A model generated the notes under the pieces. That model did not search any database. It had not been told where the DNA came from and saw nothing but the letters and a program-made list of their open reading frames with translations. This document shows positions 10,142 to 18,452 of a stretch of DNA of 64,000 nucleotides, in pieces (the first letter of the stretch is position 1; each line of letters starts with the position of its first letter). Source of the stretch: Speluncibacter jeojiensis. Its GTDB lineage: Bacteria; Actinomycetota; Actinomycetes; Mycobacteriales; Mycobacteriaceae. The stretch is from the NCBI RefSeq assembly GCF_029589495.1, contig NZ_JAAIVF010000004.1:310001-374000 (forward strand), in the 5' to 3' direction. The position numbers and the translations under genes are program-made.

Positions 10142-11953
10142 GTGCGCAGCGTCGTCGACGAGGTCATCGCCCAGGTTTTCGAGCTGTGCCGCCACGACAC
10201 GGGCGGCGCGGTCGCGGACTACATCCCGGAGCTCGCCTCGGCGGATCCGGACCGGTTCGGCATCTGCGTGGTAACCAGTCAGGGGCACACCTACGAGATC
10301 GGCGATTCCACGGCCGAGTTCACCATCCAGTCCATCTCCAAACCGTTGACGTACGCGATGGCGCTGGCCGACCGCGGTCCCGACGCAGTGGCCGCGCGGG
10401 TCGACGTCGAGCCGTCGGGCGAGCCGTTCAACGAGATCAGTCTCGACCCGATCACCGAGCGTCCCCGCAATCCGATGATCAACGCCGGGGCCATCACCAT
10501 GGCGTCCATGGTCGGCGGGCGCAACGTCGAGGAACGCTTCGAGCGGGTGCTGTCGGCGTATTCCGCGTTCGCCGGGCGACGGTTGCGGCTCGACGAGCAG
10601 GTGTACCGCTCCGAGGCGCGCACCGGCTACCGCAACCGCGCCATCGGCTACATGCTGCGCTCGTTCGACATCCTCGGCAGCGAACCCGACGCCGCCCTGG
10701 ACCTCTACTTCCGGCAGTGCTCGATCGCATTGACCTGCCGGGACCTGGGCATGATGGCGGCGACCCTCGCGAACAACGGTGTCAATCCGCTCACCCGCGA
10801 GCGGGTCCTCGCGCCCGCGCTGGTCGAACGCACGCTCAGCGTGATGACCACCTGCGGCATGTACGACGCGGCCGGCGCCTGGGTGGCCGAGGTCGGGCTG
10901 CCCGCCAAGAGCGGCGTCGGCGGCGGAGTTCTCGCCGTGCTGCCCGGGCAACTGGGCATCGCGGTGTTCTCGCCGCGGCTGGACGCGCACGGCAACAGCG
11001 TCCGCGGGGTGCAGGCCTGCCGGGAGCTCTCCCGCCTGCTCGAACTGCACTTCATGCACGTGGTCCGCGGCGCGCACACGGCGATCCGGTCGAGCTACCC
11101 GGTCAACGCTGCGCCCTCGCGCAAACGACGCACCGACACCGAACAGGCGACGCTGCGGATGAGCGGACAGCGCGGCCGGGTCTATGAACTACACGGCGAC
11201 CTGCTGTTCGCCGGGGCCGAGACGGTGGTCCGGGAGATCTCGGGCCGCGACGAGACCCTCGACGCGCTGGTCCTCGACGTGCAGCGCGTCGGCGACGTCG
11301 CGCGGGTGAGCCGGCGGCTGATCAGCGACCTGCTCGACGCGCTCGCCGAGACCGGCTGCCAGGTCGCCGTGGTCGACCCGAAGCGGCTGCTGCGCGCGGA
11401 GGGCGTGGCGCCGACACACCCGTCGTTCGACGACATCGACCTGGCGGTGCAGTGGTGCGAGGACCGGGTGCTCGATCTGCACTGCGCGGTCTCCCGGCAG
11501 CGACCGGACGTCGACGTCGTCGACCACCCGATGCTCTCCCGGCTCAGTCCAGAGCAGGCCGACCGTTTCCTCGCCGCCCTCGAGCCGCGTGTGTTCGCGC
11601 GCGGCGACGTGATCGCCCACCGCGGGGAGCCGGCCCGGTGGCTCGCGCTGATCACGTCCGGCGAGGTCAGCCAGCTGATGCCGATGGACTCCGGGATCGT
11701 CCGCCGGGTGGTCACGTTGTCGGCCGGGATGTCCTTCGGCGAGTCGCCGCTGCTGACCGGGGGCGCCGTGCTGACCGACACCCGCGCCGACACCAAGGTC
11801 CGGCTGATGGTGCTGCCGCGCGCGCGGTTCGAGGAACTCTCCGCCGAGGACCCGGCGCTGCGGATCGCGCTACTCGAGCACGTCGTCGCCGATGCGCACC
11901 AACTGGTGGACACCACGCTCGGGTCCCTGACGGCGCGCCGCCTCGACCTGTGA
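10142..11953 (+). CDS. glsA: glutaminase fused to STAS and cyclic-nucleotide-binding domains
   Basis: A 603-residue three-part protein. Residues about 1-300 are a glutaminase A domain (glutamine to glutamate and ammonia) of the serine-lactamase-like fold: QSISKPLTYA holds the Ser-x-x-Lys pair, NPMINAGAI the Asn/Ala loop, and SGVGGG the C-terminal catalytic loop. About residues 340-440 resemble a STAS domain. About residues 460-590 resemble a cNMP-binding domain (FARGDVIAHRGEPARWLALITSGEV, in which RGD and GE are typical). The architecture suggests allosteric control by a nucleotide or a partner. GTG 10142 gives the expected short leader; an upstream ATG at 10025 would add 39 Arg/Pro-rich residues. 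Confidence 0.88.
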   Translation: MRSVVDEVIAQVFELCRHDTGGAVADYIPELASADPDRFGICVVTSQGHTYEIGDSTAEFTIQSISKPLTYAMALADRGPDAVAARVDVEPSGEPFNEISLDPITERPRNPMINAGAITMASMVGGRNVEERFERVLSAYSAFAGRRLRLDEQVYRSEARTGYRNRAIGYMLRSFDILGSEPDAALDLYFRQCSIALTCRDLGMMAATLANNGVNPLTRERVLAPALVERTLSVMTTCGMYDAAGAWVAEVGLPAKSGVGGGVLAVLPGQLGIAVFSPRLDAHGNSVRGVQACRELSRLLELHFMHVVRGAHTAIRSSYPVNAAPSRKRRTDTEQATLRMSGQRGRVYELHGDLLFAGAETVVREISGRDETLDALVLDVQRVGDVARVSRRLISDLLDALAETGCQVAVVDPKRLLRAEGVAPTHPSFDDIDLAVQWCEDRVLDLHCAVSRQRPDVDVVDHPMLSRLSPEQADRFLAALEPRVFARGDVIAHRGEPARWLALITSGEVSQLMPMDSGIVRRVVTLSAGMSFGESPLLTGGAVLTDTRADTKVRLMVLPRARFEELSAEDPALRIALLEHVVADAHQLVDTTLGSLTARRLDL

Positions 11954-11999
11954 CGGGGCGGCCGATGATGTTTCTCACAGTAAGTGGTACTCATGGTGC

Positions 12000-12692
12000 A
12001 TGACACATCTGCTGCGCCCCGGCGACACGAGCCTGGCTCAGCACGCCATGCGCCACCCGGCACTGGCCGCGATTTACCAGCGGTGGTGGCGCCCGGCGCT
12101 CGGATACGTGCTGACCGGCGGATCGGGGCCGTCGCCGCGCGGCGAGCGTGACCGGGCGGTCGACGCGCTGCGGATCGCGCGCGGCGACCGGGTGCTCGAC
12201 GTGGCCTGCGGCCCCGGCAATTTCACCCGGCACTTCGCCGAGGTCGTCGGTGACACCGGGCTGGCGGTCGGTGTGGACCTGTCGGTACCGATGCTCGCTC
12301 GGGCCGTCGGCACTGCCACCGTTCCGGCCACGACCATCGCTCATCCCGCCTATCTGCGCGCGGACGCCCACGAGTTGCCATTCCCCGACGGCACCTTCGA
12401 TGCGGTGTGCTGTTTCGCTGCGCTGTACCTGATCCCCGATCCGCTCACAGTTGTCGACGAGATGGTGCGCGTGCTGAGGCCCGGCGGCCGGATCGCGGTG
12501 CTCACGTCCTGCCGCTCGGATGCGGCGTGGATCCGGTTGCCGCAGACGCTGATCGCCGGTGCGAGCGGCCTGTACATGTTCCGTCGCGACGAGATCGTCG
12601 AACGGTTCACCGCGGCCGGGCTCGAGCAGGTCGAGTTGCGGGTCGACGGCCTGGCGCAGTTCGTCTCGGCCGGCACGCCCGCCCGGCCCTGA
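12000..12692 (+). CDS. class I SAM-dependent methyltransferase
   Basis: A 230-residue methyltransferase of the UbiE/type-11 kind. Motif I is VLDVACGPGNFTRHF near residue 65, motif II VGVDLSVPML, and motif III LRPGGRIAVLTS near 165; these are the SAM-binding strands. A short conserved helical leader (HPALAAIYQRWWRP) precedes the fold. The acceptor is unknown, possibly a lipid or small metabolite; the protein resembles M. tuberculosis Rv2675c in type. The ATG follows glsA by 46 nt. The 3' end is 24 nt from the convergent RNA methyltransferase gene. Confidence 0.82.
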   Translation: MTHLLRPGDTSLAQHAMRHPALAAIYQRWWRPALGYVLTGGSGPSPRGERDRAVDALRIARGDRVLDVACGPGNFTRHFAEVVGDTGLAVGVDLSVPMLARAVGTATVPATTIAHPAYLRADAHELPFPDGTFDAVCCFAALYLIPDPLTVVDEMVRVLRPGGRIAVLTSCRSDAAWIRLPQTLIAGASGLYMFRRDEIVERFTAAGLEQVELRVDGLAQFVSAGTPARP

Positions 12693-12716
12693 CCCCGCCG
12701 CGCCGGTGACCGCCCG

Positions 12717-13988
12717 CTAGCGGGTCAGCAGTCCGACGCACTCCATGTGGTGGGTCATCGGGAACGCGTCGAACACCCGCAGTTCCTGGAGCCGGTAGCC
12801 GCCGTGCGCGTACAGCGCGACGTCGCGGGCGAACGAGGCCGGGTCGCAGCCGATGTGCACGATCCGCTCGGGGCCCGTCGCGCAGAGCGGCTCGACGACC
12901 TCGCGGCCGGCACCCGACCGCGGCGGATCGAGCACGACGACGTCCGGTTCGCCCAGCGCGTGCTCGGCCAGCAACCGTTCGACGCGTCCGTGGCGGAAAT
13001 CCACCTGCGGCAGGTCCGCCAGCGCCGCGCCGCCATCGGCGACGGCCTGGCCGGAGCTCTCCACCGACACGATCCGGCCCGTCTGCCCCACCGGGCCGGC
13101 CAGCGCGGCGGCGAACACCCCGACACCGCCGTACAGGTCCCAGACGTGGGCCCCGGGCTGCGGCGCGGCCCACTCGCCGACGAGGTCCGCGTAGCGCGTC
13201 GCGGCGCCGCGGTGGGCCTGCCAGAACCCGGTCGCGGCGACCAGCCACTGCCTCTCGCCGACCCGCTGGACCGGGTGCCCGTCGCCTTCGACCACCGATT
13301 CCGCCCGGCGGGCGGCGGACGCGGCGCGCCGGGCCGCGGCCCCACGCCGTCCGCCGTCACGGCGCCCGGTCCGCGACAGCCGCGGCGGGGCGATCTCGAC
13401 GACGTGCCGGTTGCCGTCGTCGTCGAGCACCACCTGCACCTCGGCGCCGGGCTGCCACGTGCGGTCCGCCAGGTCCGTGTAGGCGGACGCCGGCATCTGC
13501 GGACAGCGCAGGTCGGCGATCACCTCGGTGGCCCGGTAGCCGTGGAAGCCTGCGCGCCCGTCGTCGCCGACGGCCAGGCGCACCCGGGTCCGCCACCGCG
13601 TGCCATCCCCTGTCCCCGGTAGTTCCTCGACCTCGACGTCCCGGTCCAGGTGCGCGATCCGGCGCAGCTGCTCCGCGACGACAGCGGCCTTCAGCTGCAG
13701 CTGGCCGGACCGATCGACATGCGAGAAATCGCAGCACCCGGCGCCCCCAGGACCGGAGACGGGACACACCGCGCGAACCCGGCCGGCCGCGGCCTCTATG
13801 ATCTCGACCGCGTCGGCCCGGCAGAACGACCCGCCGCGGTCCTCTGTCACCCGTGCCCGGACCCGTTCGCCGGGCAGCGTGTGCCGGACGAACACCACGC
13901 GCCCCTCGTGCCGCGCCACACAGAAACCGCCGTGGCCCGGGTTGCCGACCGACAGTTCCAGGGTCTGACCCACCCAGTTCTCGGTCAT
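12717..13988 (-). CDS. TrmA/RumA-type RNA (uracil-C5) methyltransferase with TRAM domain
   Basis: A 423-residue protein of the Rv2689c group, expected to methylate C5 of a uridine in rRNA or tRNA. Residues 1-60 form a TRAM RNA-binding domain. The cluster CPVSGPGGAGCCDF plus a downstream Cys resembles the Fe-S cysteines of RumA. VWDLYGGVGVF is the SAM motif, VVLDPPRSGAG the DPPR motif, and HIGCDPAS holds the catalytic Cys. ATG 13988 overlaps the stop of the upstream APC permease gene in ATGA, so the two are translationally coupled; GAGAGGAAG precedes it. The same permease-methyltransferase pair occurs in mycobacteria. Confidence 0.9.
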   Translation of the reverse strand: MTENWVGQTLELSVGNPGHGGFCVARHEGRVVFVRHTLPGERVRARVTEDRGGSFCRADAVEIIEAAAGRVRAVCPVSGPGGAGCCDFSHVDRSGQLQLKAAVVAEQLRRIAHLDRDVEVEELPGTGDGTRWRTRVRLAVGDDGRAGFHGYRATEVIADLRCPQMPASAYTDLADRTWQPGAEVQVVLDDDGNRHVVEIAPPRLSRTGRRDGGRRGAAARRAASAARRAESVVEGDGHPVQRVGERQWLVAATGFWQAHRGAATRYADLVGEWAAPQPGAHVWDLYGGVGVFAAALAGPVGQTGRIVSVESSGQAVADGGAALADLPQVDFRHGRVERLLAEHALGEPDVVVLDPPRSGAGREVVEPLCATGPERIVHIGCDPASFARDVALYAHGGYRLQELRVFDAFPMTHHMECVGLLTR

Positions 13989-15988
13989 GATCGTGGGGCT
14001 TCCTCTCCCAGTCCGCGCCGGGTGGCCCCCGGGGCATGTGACACGTCGACGGGCCGAGTGCCCTTCGACGACTCGAGCTGCCACGGGACGCTGGTGACCA
14101 TCACCCCGCGCTGGAACAGCAGCCGGCTCTTGAGCCGCAGCGCACTCTGGTTGTGCAACACATGCTCCCACCAGCGCCCGACCACGTATTCGGGAATGAA
14201 GACCATCACGACGTCACGCGGCGAATCCCGCCGGACGCGTTTGACGTAGTCCAGCACCGGCCGGGTCACCTCCCGGTACGGCGACTCGATCACCTTGAGC
14301 GGCACGGTGACGTCGCTGCGCTCCCAGGCCTGCACCAGCGCCCGGGTGTCCGCGTCGTCGACGTTGACGGTGATCGCCTCGAGCGTGTCCGGGCGGGTGG
14401 CGCGCGCATACGCCAGCGCCCGCAGTGTCGGCTTGTGCAGCTTCGAGACCAGCACGATCGAGTGGGTCCGGCTGGGCAGGACCGCGTCCCAGTCCTCCTC
14501 GGAGGCCAGTTCGGCGGCGACCGAGGCGTAGTGCCGGTGGATCAGCTTCATCAGCACGAAGATCACCACCATGGCCAGGATCGCGATCCACGCGCCGGCG
14601 AGGAACTTGGTGATCAGCACGATGACCAGCACGGTGCCGGTCATCACCAGGCCGATCGAGTTGATCACCCGCGACCGCTGCATGTGCCGGCGCGCCGCCG
14701 GGTCGGTCTCGGCCGCCAGCAGCCGCGTCCAGTGCCGGACCATGCCGATCTGGCTGAGGGTGAACGAGACGAACACGCCCACGATGTACAGCTGGATCAG
14801 CTGGGTGACCTGCGCGCCGAAAGCGACGACCAGGCCGATCGCCGCCGCGGCGAGGAACAGGATGCCGTTGCTGAAGGCCAGCCGGTCGCCACGGGTGTGC
14901 AGCTGGCGCGGCAGGAAGCTGTCCTGCGCCAGCACCGACCCGAGCACCGGGAACCCGTTGAACGCGGTGTTCGCGGCGAGCACCAGGATCAGCGCGGTCA
15001 CCGAGGTGATGAAGTAGAAACCGGCCGGGAAGTTCGCGAACACCGCGCCCGCCAGTTGCGCGATCATCGTCTTCTGCTCGTACCCCTCGGGCGCGCCGAT
15101 CAGCTGCCGCGCGGGATCCTCGGCGATCTTCACACCGATCTTCTGCGCGAGCACGAGGATGCCGATCAGCAGGGCGACCGCGATCGTGCCGAGCATGAGC
15201 AGCGTGGTCGCGGCGTTGCGGGACTTGGGTTTCCGGAAGGCCGGCACCCCGTTGCTGATCGCCTCCACGCCGGTCAGCGCAGCACATCCGGACGAGAACG
15301 CACGCGCCACCAGGAAGACGAACGCGATTCCGTACAGGTGACTGTTCTCCGCGGTCATCTGGAACCCGGCGGATTCGGCCTTGACGTCGCTGCCGAGGAC
15401 GAAGACGTCGAACAGCCCCCACACCAGCATGACCGCCATGCCGACGACGAAGGCGTAGGTGGGGATGGCGAACGCGGTGCCCGCCTCGCGGATGCCGCGC
15501 AGGTTCACCGCGGTCAGCAGGGCGATGGCCACCACCGCGAACAGCACCTTGTGCGTCTGCACGAACGGGACCGCGGACCCGATGTTCGAGGCGGCCGACG
15601 AGATCGACACCGCGACGGTGAGCACGTAGTCGACCAGCAGCGCGCTGCCGACGGTCAGGCCCGCATTGCGCCCCAGGTTGGTGGTCGCGACCTCGTAGTC
15701 ACCACCGCCGGACGGATAGGCGTGCACGTTCTGCCGGTAACTGGCGACCACCACCGCCATCACCAGCGCGACGGCCAGACCGATCCACAGGCTGTAGGAG
15801 TACGCGGACACCCCGGCGACCGAGAGCACAAGGAAGATCTCTTCCGGGGCATAGGCGACGGACGACATCGCGTCAGACGCGAAGACCGGCAGCGCGATCC
15901 GCTTCGGCAGCAGGGTGTGACCGAGTCGGTCACTGCGAAACGGTCGTCCGACCAGCATCCGTTTGGCGGCGATGGAGAGCTTGGACAC
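13985..15988 (-). CDS. APC-family amino acid / K+-like permease
   Basis: A 667-residue membrane protein with about 12 helices in residues 30-500 and a C-terminal soluble tail of about 150 residues, matching the Rv2690c group. Key segments are ASDAMSSVAYAPEEI at the start of helix 1, PSGGGDYEVA, and ANTAFNGFPVLGSVLA, all typical of this APC branch (amino acid or cation uptake). The start is GTG 15988 (MSKLSIAAKR). It is divergent from the two TrkA-type genes over 118 bp, and because TrkA proteins gate K+ uptake, a role in K+ or related transport is a reasonable inference. The gene overlaps the RNA methyltransferase gene by 4 bp. Confidence 0.87.
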   Translation of the reverse strand: MSKLSIAAKRMLVGRPFRSDRLGHTLLPKRIALPVFASDAMSSVAYAPEEIFLVLSVAGVSAYSYSLWIGLAVALVMAVVVASYRQNVHAYPSGGGDYEVATTNLGRNAGLTVGSALLVDYVLTVAVSISSAASNIGSAVPFVQTHKVLFAVVAIALLTAVNLRGIREAGTAFAIPTYAFVVGMAVMLVWGLFDVFVLGSDVKAESAGFQMTAENSHLYGIAFVFLVARAFSSGCAALTGVEAISNGVPAFRKPKSRNAATTLLMLGTIAVALLIGILVLAQKIGVKIAEDPARQLIGAPEGYEQKTMIAQLAGAVFANFPAGFYFITSVTALILVLAANTAFNGFPVLGSVLAQDSFLPRQLHTRGDRLAFSNGILFLAAAAIGLVVAFGAQVTQLIQLYIVGVFVSFTLSQIGMVRHWTRLLAAETDPAARRHMQRSRVINSIGLVMTGTVLVIVLITKFLAGAWIAILAMVVIFVLMKLIHRHYASVAAELASEEDWDAVLPSRTHSIVLVSKLHKPTLRALAYARATRPDTLEAITVNVDDADTRALVQAWERSDVTVPLKVIESPYREVTRPVLDYVKRVRRDSPRDVVMVFIPEYVVGRWWEHVLHNQSALRLKSRLLFQRGVMVTSVPWQLESSKGTRPVDVSHAPGATRRGLGEEAPRS

Positions 15989-16106
15989 CGCGCAAGCGTA
16001 TGCGGCGGACGGGAGAACGCAACGCGGAAGCCCGGCGAAGGGTCCGGCTGCGGTAGCGTTCGAGCCGACAGAGAGTCCGCCACACAGGCAGTCGGAGGTC
16101 CAGCAC

Positions 16107-16769
16107 GTGCACGTTGTTGTGATGGGATGCGGCCGCGTCGGTTCGTCCCTCGCGGCTTCCCTGTCCCGAATCGGTCACGATGTCGCCGTGGTCGACCGGG
16201 ACGAGTCCGCCTTCCGCCGCCTCGGCGCCGACTTCACCGGACAGCGGGTGGTCGGCATGGGCTTCGACCGCGAGGTGCTGATCCGCGCGGGCATCGAGCG
16301 GGCCGAGGCCTTCGCCGCCGTCTCCTCCGGCGACAACTCGAACATCATCGCGGCCCGGCTGGCGAAGGAGACCTTCGACGTCCAGCGGGTGATCGCGCGC
16401 ATCTACGACGCCAAGCGCGCCGCCGTCTACGAGCGCCTCGGCATCCCGACCGTTGCCACCGTGCCGTGGACCACCGACCGCCTGCTGCACACGCTCACCC
16501 ACGACAATCCCCCGGACAAGTGGCGCGACCCGTCGGGCAATGTCGCGGTGGTGATGCTGTCTCTGCACGAGGACTGGGTCGGCCGCAAGGTCACCGACCT
16601 CGAGGAGGTCACCGGCTCCCGGGTCGCGTTCCTGATCCGCTTCGGTTCCGGCGTGCTGCCCGACCGCCGCACGGTCATCCAGGCCGACGACCAGGTCTAT
16701 GTGGCCGCGGTGTCGGGCTCGGTCGCCGAGGCCGTCGCCCTGGGCGAGAATCCCCCGCCGGACCTGTGA
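16107..16769 (+). CDS. ceoB: TrkA-type potassium uptake regulatory protein (first of a pair)
   Basis: A 220-residue cytoplasmic K+-channel regulatory subunit. RCK-N Rossmann domain: VVVMGCGRVGSSLA (GxGxxG at residues about 7-12), DRDESAFRRL (acidic residue for the adenosine ribose) and SSGDNSNIIAARLAKE. RCK-C occupies about residues 135-215 (VGRKVTDLEEVTGSRVAFLIR). GTG 16107 is preferred: GGAGG sits 8 nt upstream and the product then begins at the Rossmann strand. It is followed after 97 bp by a second TrkA protein, the conserved ceoB-ceoC arrangement (Rv2691-Rv2692). It probably binds NAD(H) or ATP and controls a Trk-type channel encoded elsewhere or the neighbouring permease. Confidence 0.92.
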   Translation: MHVVVMGCGRVGSSLAASLSRIGHDVAVVDRDESAFRRLGADFTGQRVVGMGFDREVLIRAGIERAEAFAAVSSGDNSNIIAARLAKETFDVQRVIARIYDAKRAAVYERLGIPTVATVPWTTDRLLHTLTHDNPPDKWRDPSGNVAVVMLSLHEDWVGRKVTDLEEVTGSRVAFLIRFGSGVLPDRRTVIQADDQVYVAAVSGSVAEAVALGENPPPDL

Positions 16770-16866
16770 CCACGGTCGCGCCTCCGCGCCCCGGTCGTCC
16801 GCCCCGACCGGTGACCTCCCCTCCGGGCCGATGCGCCCGGGTCTGCACCCGAGAACGGAACCGAAC

Positions 16867-17541
16867 ATGAAAGTTGCCATCGCCGGCGCCGGTGCCGTGG
16901 GCCGCTCGATCGCCCGCGAGCTGCTCGCCAACGAGCACATGGTGATGCTGCTCGAGCGCAACGCCGACCACATCGACGTCGACGCCATCCCGAAGGCGCA
17001 GTGGGTGTACGCCGACGCGTGCGAGCTCGCCTCGCTCGAGGAGGCCCAGCTGCAGGACTTCGACGTGGTGGTCGCCGCGACCGGTGACGACAAGGCCAAC
17101 GTGGTGTTGAGCCTGCTGGCGAAGACGGAGTTCGGTGTGCGCCGCGTCGTCGCGCGCGTCAACGATCCGCGCAACGAGTGGCTGTTCAACGAGTCGTGGG
17201 GGGTCGACGTGGCGGTGTCCACCCCGCGCATGCTCGCGTCGCTGGTCGAGGAGGCGGTCTCAGTCGGCGACCTCGTCCAGCTGATGACGCTGCGCCAGGG
17301 CCAGGCCAACCTGATCGAGGTGACCCTCCCAGCCGACACCGCGCTGGCCGGCAAGCCGGTGCGCAAGGTGGAGCTCCCGCGCGACGCCGCGCTGGTCACG
17401 ATCCTGCGCGGGGGCCGGGTGATCGTCCCCCAGCCGGACGATCCGCTCGAGGGCGGCGACGAGTTGCTGTTCGTCGCGGCGGTCGAAGTCGAGGACGAAC
17501 TGCGCGCGGCGATCGGCCTGGCCCCCGCCGAGCCCTCCTGA
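16867..17541 (+). CDS. ceoC: TrkA-type potassium uptake regulatory protein (second of a pair)
   Basis: A 224-residue paralogue of the preceding gene, starting at ATG 16867. The RCK-N domain begins with KVAIAGAGAVGRSIARELL (GxGxxG), then LLERNADHIDV and VVAATGDDKANVVLSLLAKTEF. The RCK-C part has ADTALAGKPVRKVELPRDAALVTILR. The pair probably forms a hetero-oligomeric gating ring for K+ uptake at the inner face of the membrane. It ends 7 bp from the convergent pirin-like gene, with no obvious hairpin in the gap. Confidence 0.92.
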   Translation: MKVAIAGAGAVGRSIARELLANEHMVMLLERNADHIDVDAIPKAQWVYADACELASLEEAQLQDFDVVVAATGDDKANVVLSLLAKTEFGVRRVVARVNDPRNEWLFNESWGVDVAVSTPRMLASLVEEAVSVGDLVQLMTLRQGQANLIEVTLPADTALAGKPVRKVELPRDAALVTILRGGRVIVPQPDDPLEGGDELLFVAAVEVEDELRAAIGLAPAEPS

Positions 17542-17548
17542 TCCTGCG

Positions 17549-18400
17549 TCAGACGTCGGCGGGCCCGCTGCCGGCGTCGGTCTGCCCGGCCGCGTCGGCG
17601 AGGATGCCGAGCCGGCGGTGGACGCGCTCGCCGAACGGCTCCCCGCCGAGCAGCAGCGCGTGCGCGCCGGCGCTCCCGCCGAGCGCCAGCTGCGCCCGGC
17701 CGCAGCCCAGATAGAGCATCGCGCCGGGTTCGACGACCGTGCCGCCGACCCGCACGGTCCCGGCGATCGGCACCACCGCGTGCTCGAAGTCGTCCTCGAG
17801 GGGCAGCACCGCCCGCCCGCCGGAGCCGAGCGTGAGATCCGCGACGGCCAACGGGGTGTGCACCGGCAGCAGGGACCGCACGCCCGCCAACTCGCCCGCG
17901 AGCACCCGCGCCCGGATACCCCTGCCCTGCAGGGTCGGTGCCTGATCGTGTCGCTCCCAGGACGGCGCTGTGTCACGGGTGCGGCGCGGCAACGCCAGCC
18001 ACAACCGGACCGCCGCCGGACCGCCGGTCTCCCCCGCGGTGATGCGCGTCGTCTCCCGCACGCCGCGACCGGCCGTGAGCGCCGCGAGACCGCCCGCCGC
18101 CAACGGGGTTTCGGTTGTCGACGTCGCGATGTCGAACCCGTGGCGCATTTCCGCGTCCAGCACCCAGTCGATCACCTGGACGCCGGCGCGCGGTCCCGTC
18201 AGGGCCGTGTCGTCGCGACCGAGGATGTCGACGCCCGTCACCGCGCCGACCATCCGCGCCCCGACCGGAACGATCTCGCACACCGGGTGCGCGGCAATGC
18301 CGTCGAAACCACCGAGATGCACTGTCTGCAGGGGTGCATGCGCCACGGCTCCCGAGCCTACGACGTCGGCCGATCCCCTGCCGGCGTTGACAACCCGCAT
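17549..18400 (-). CDS. pirin-family cupin protein lacking the usual metal ligands
   Basis: A 283-residue bicupin of the pirin/quercetin-dioxygenase-like family. The N-terminal cupin aligns as GPRAGVQVIDWVLDAEMRH and LTAGRGVRETTR, where active pirins have PHPH-x-G-x-E and AGxGxxHSE. The two metal His of the first motif and the His/Glu of the second are replaced by Gly, Arg, Arg and Thr-type residues. The C-terminal pirin domain is recognisable (ARVLAGELAGVRS, GGEPFGERV). It may therefore be a binding or regulatory protein rather than an Fe dioxygenase. It is divergent from a drug-efflux MFS gene over only 52 bp, which are filled by a 40-bp dyad. ATG 18400 has only a weak ribosome binding site. 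Confidence 0.75.
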   Translation of the reverse strand: MRVVNAGRGSADVVGSGAVAHAPLQTVHLGGFDGIAAHPVCEIVPVGARMVGAVTGVDILGRDDTALTGPRAGVQVIDWVLDAEMRHGFDIATSTTETPLAAGGLAALTAGRGVRETTRITAGETGGPAAVRLWLALPRRTRDTAPSWERHDQAPTLQGRGIRARVLAGELAGVRSLLPVHTPLAVADLTLGSGGRAVLPLEDDFEHAVVPIAGTVRVGGTVVEPGAMLYLGCGRAQLALGGSAGAHALLLGGEPFGERVHRRLGILADAAGQTDAGSGPADV

Positions 18401-18402
18401 TT

Positions 18403-18442
18403 CCTGAAAGAGACTTGCATTTGATTGCTTCTCTCATTCAGG
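18403..18442. promoter_or_regulatory. 40-bp imperfect inverted repeat (candidate operator)
   Basis: Left arm CCTGAAAGAGACTTGCATT (18403-18421) and the reverse complement of the right arm, CCTGAATGAGAGAAGCAAT (18442-18424), share CCTGAA-GAGA-GCA-T in register around a 2-nt centre. It fills nearly all of the 52-bp gap between the divergent pirin-like and MFS genes, so a protein bound here would control both. The TetR protein translated from the end of the MFS gene is the obvious candidate. Confidence 0.6.
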
Positions 18443-18452
18443 TGGTGTTGTC

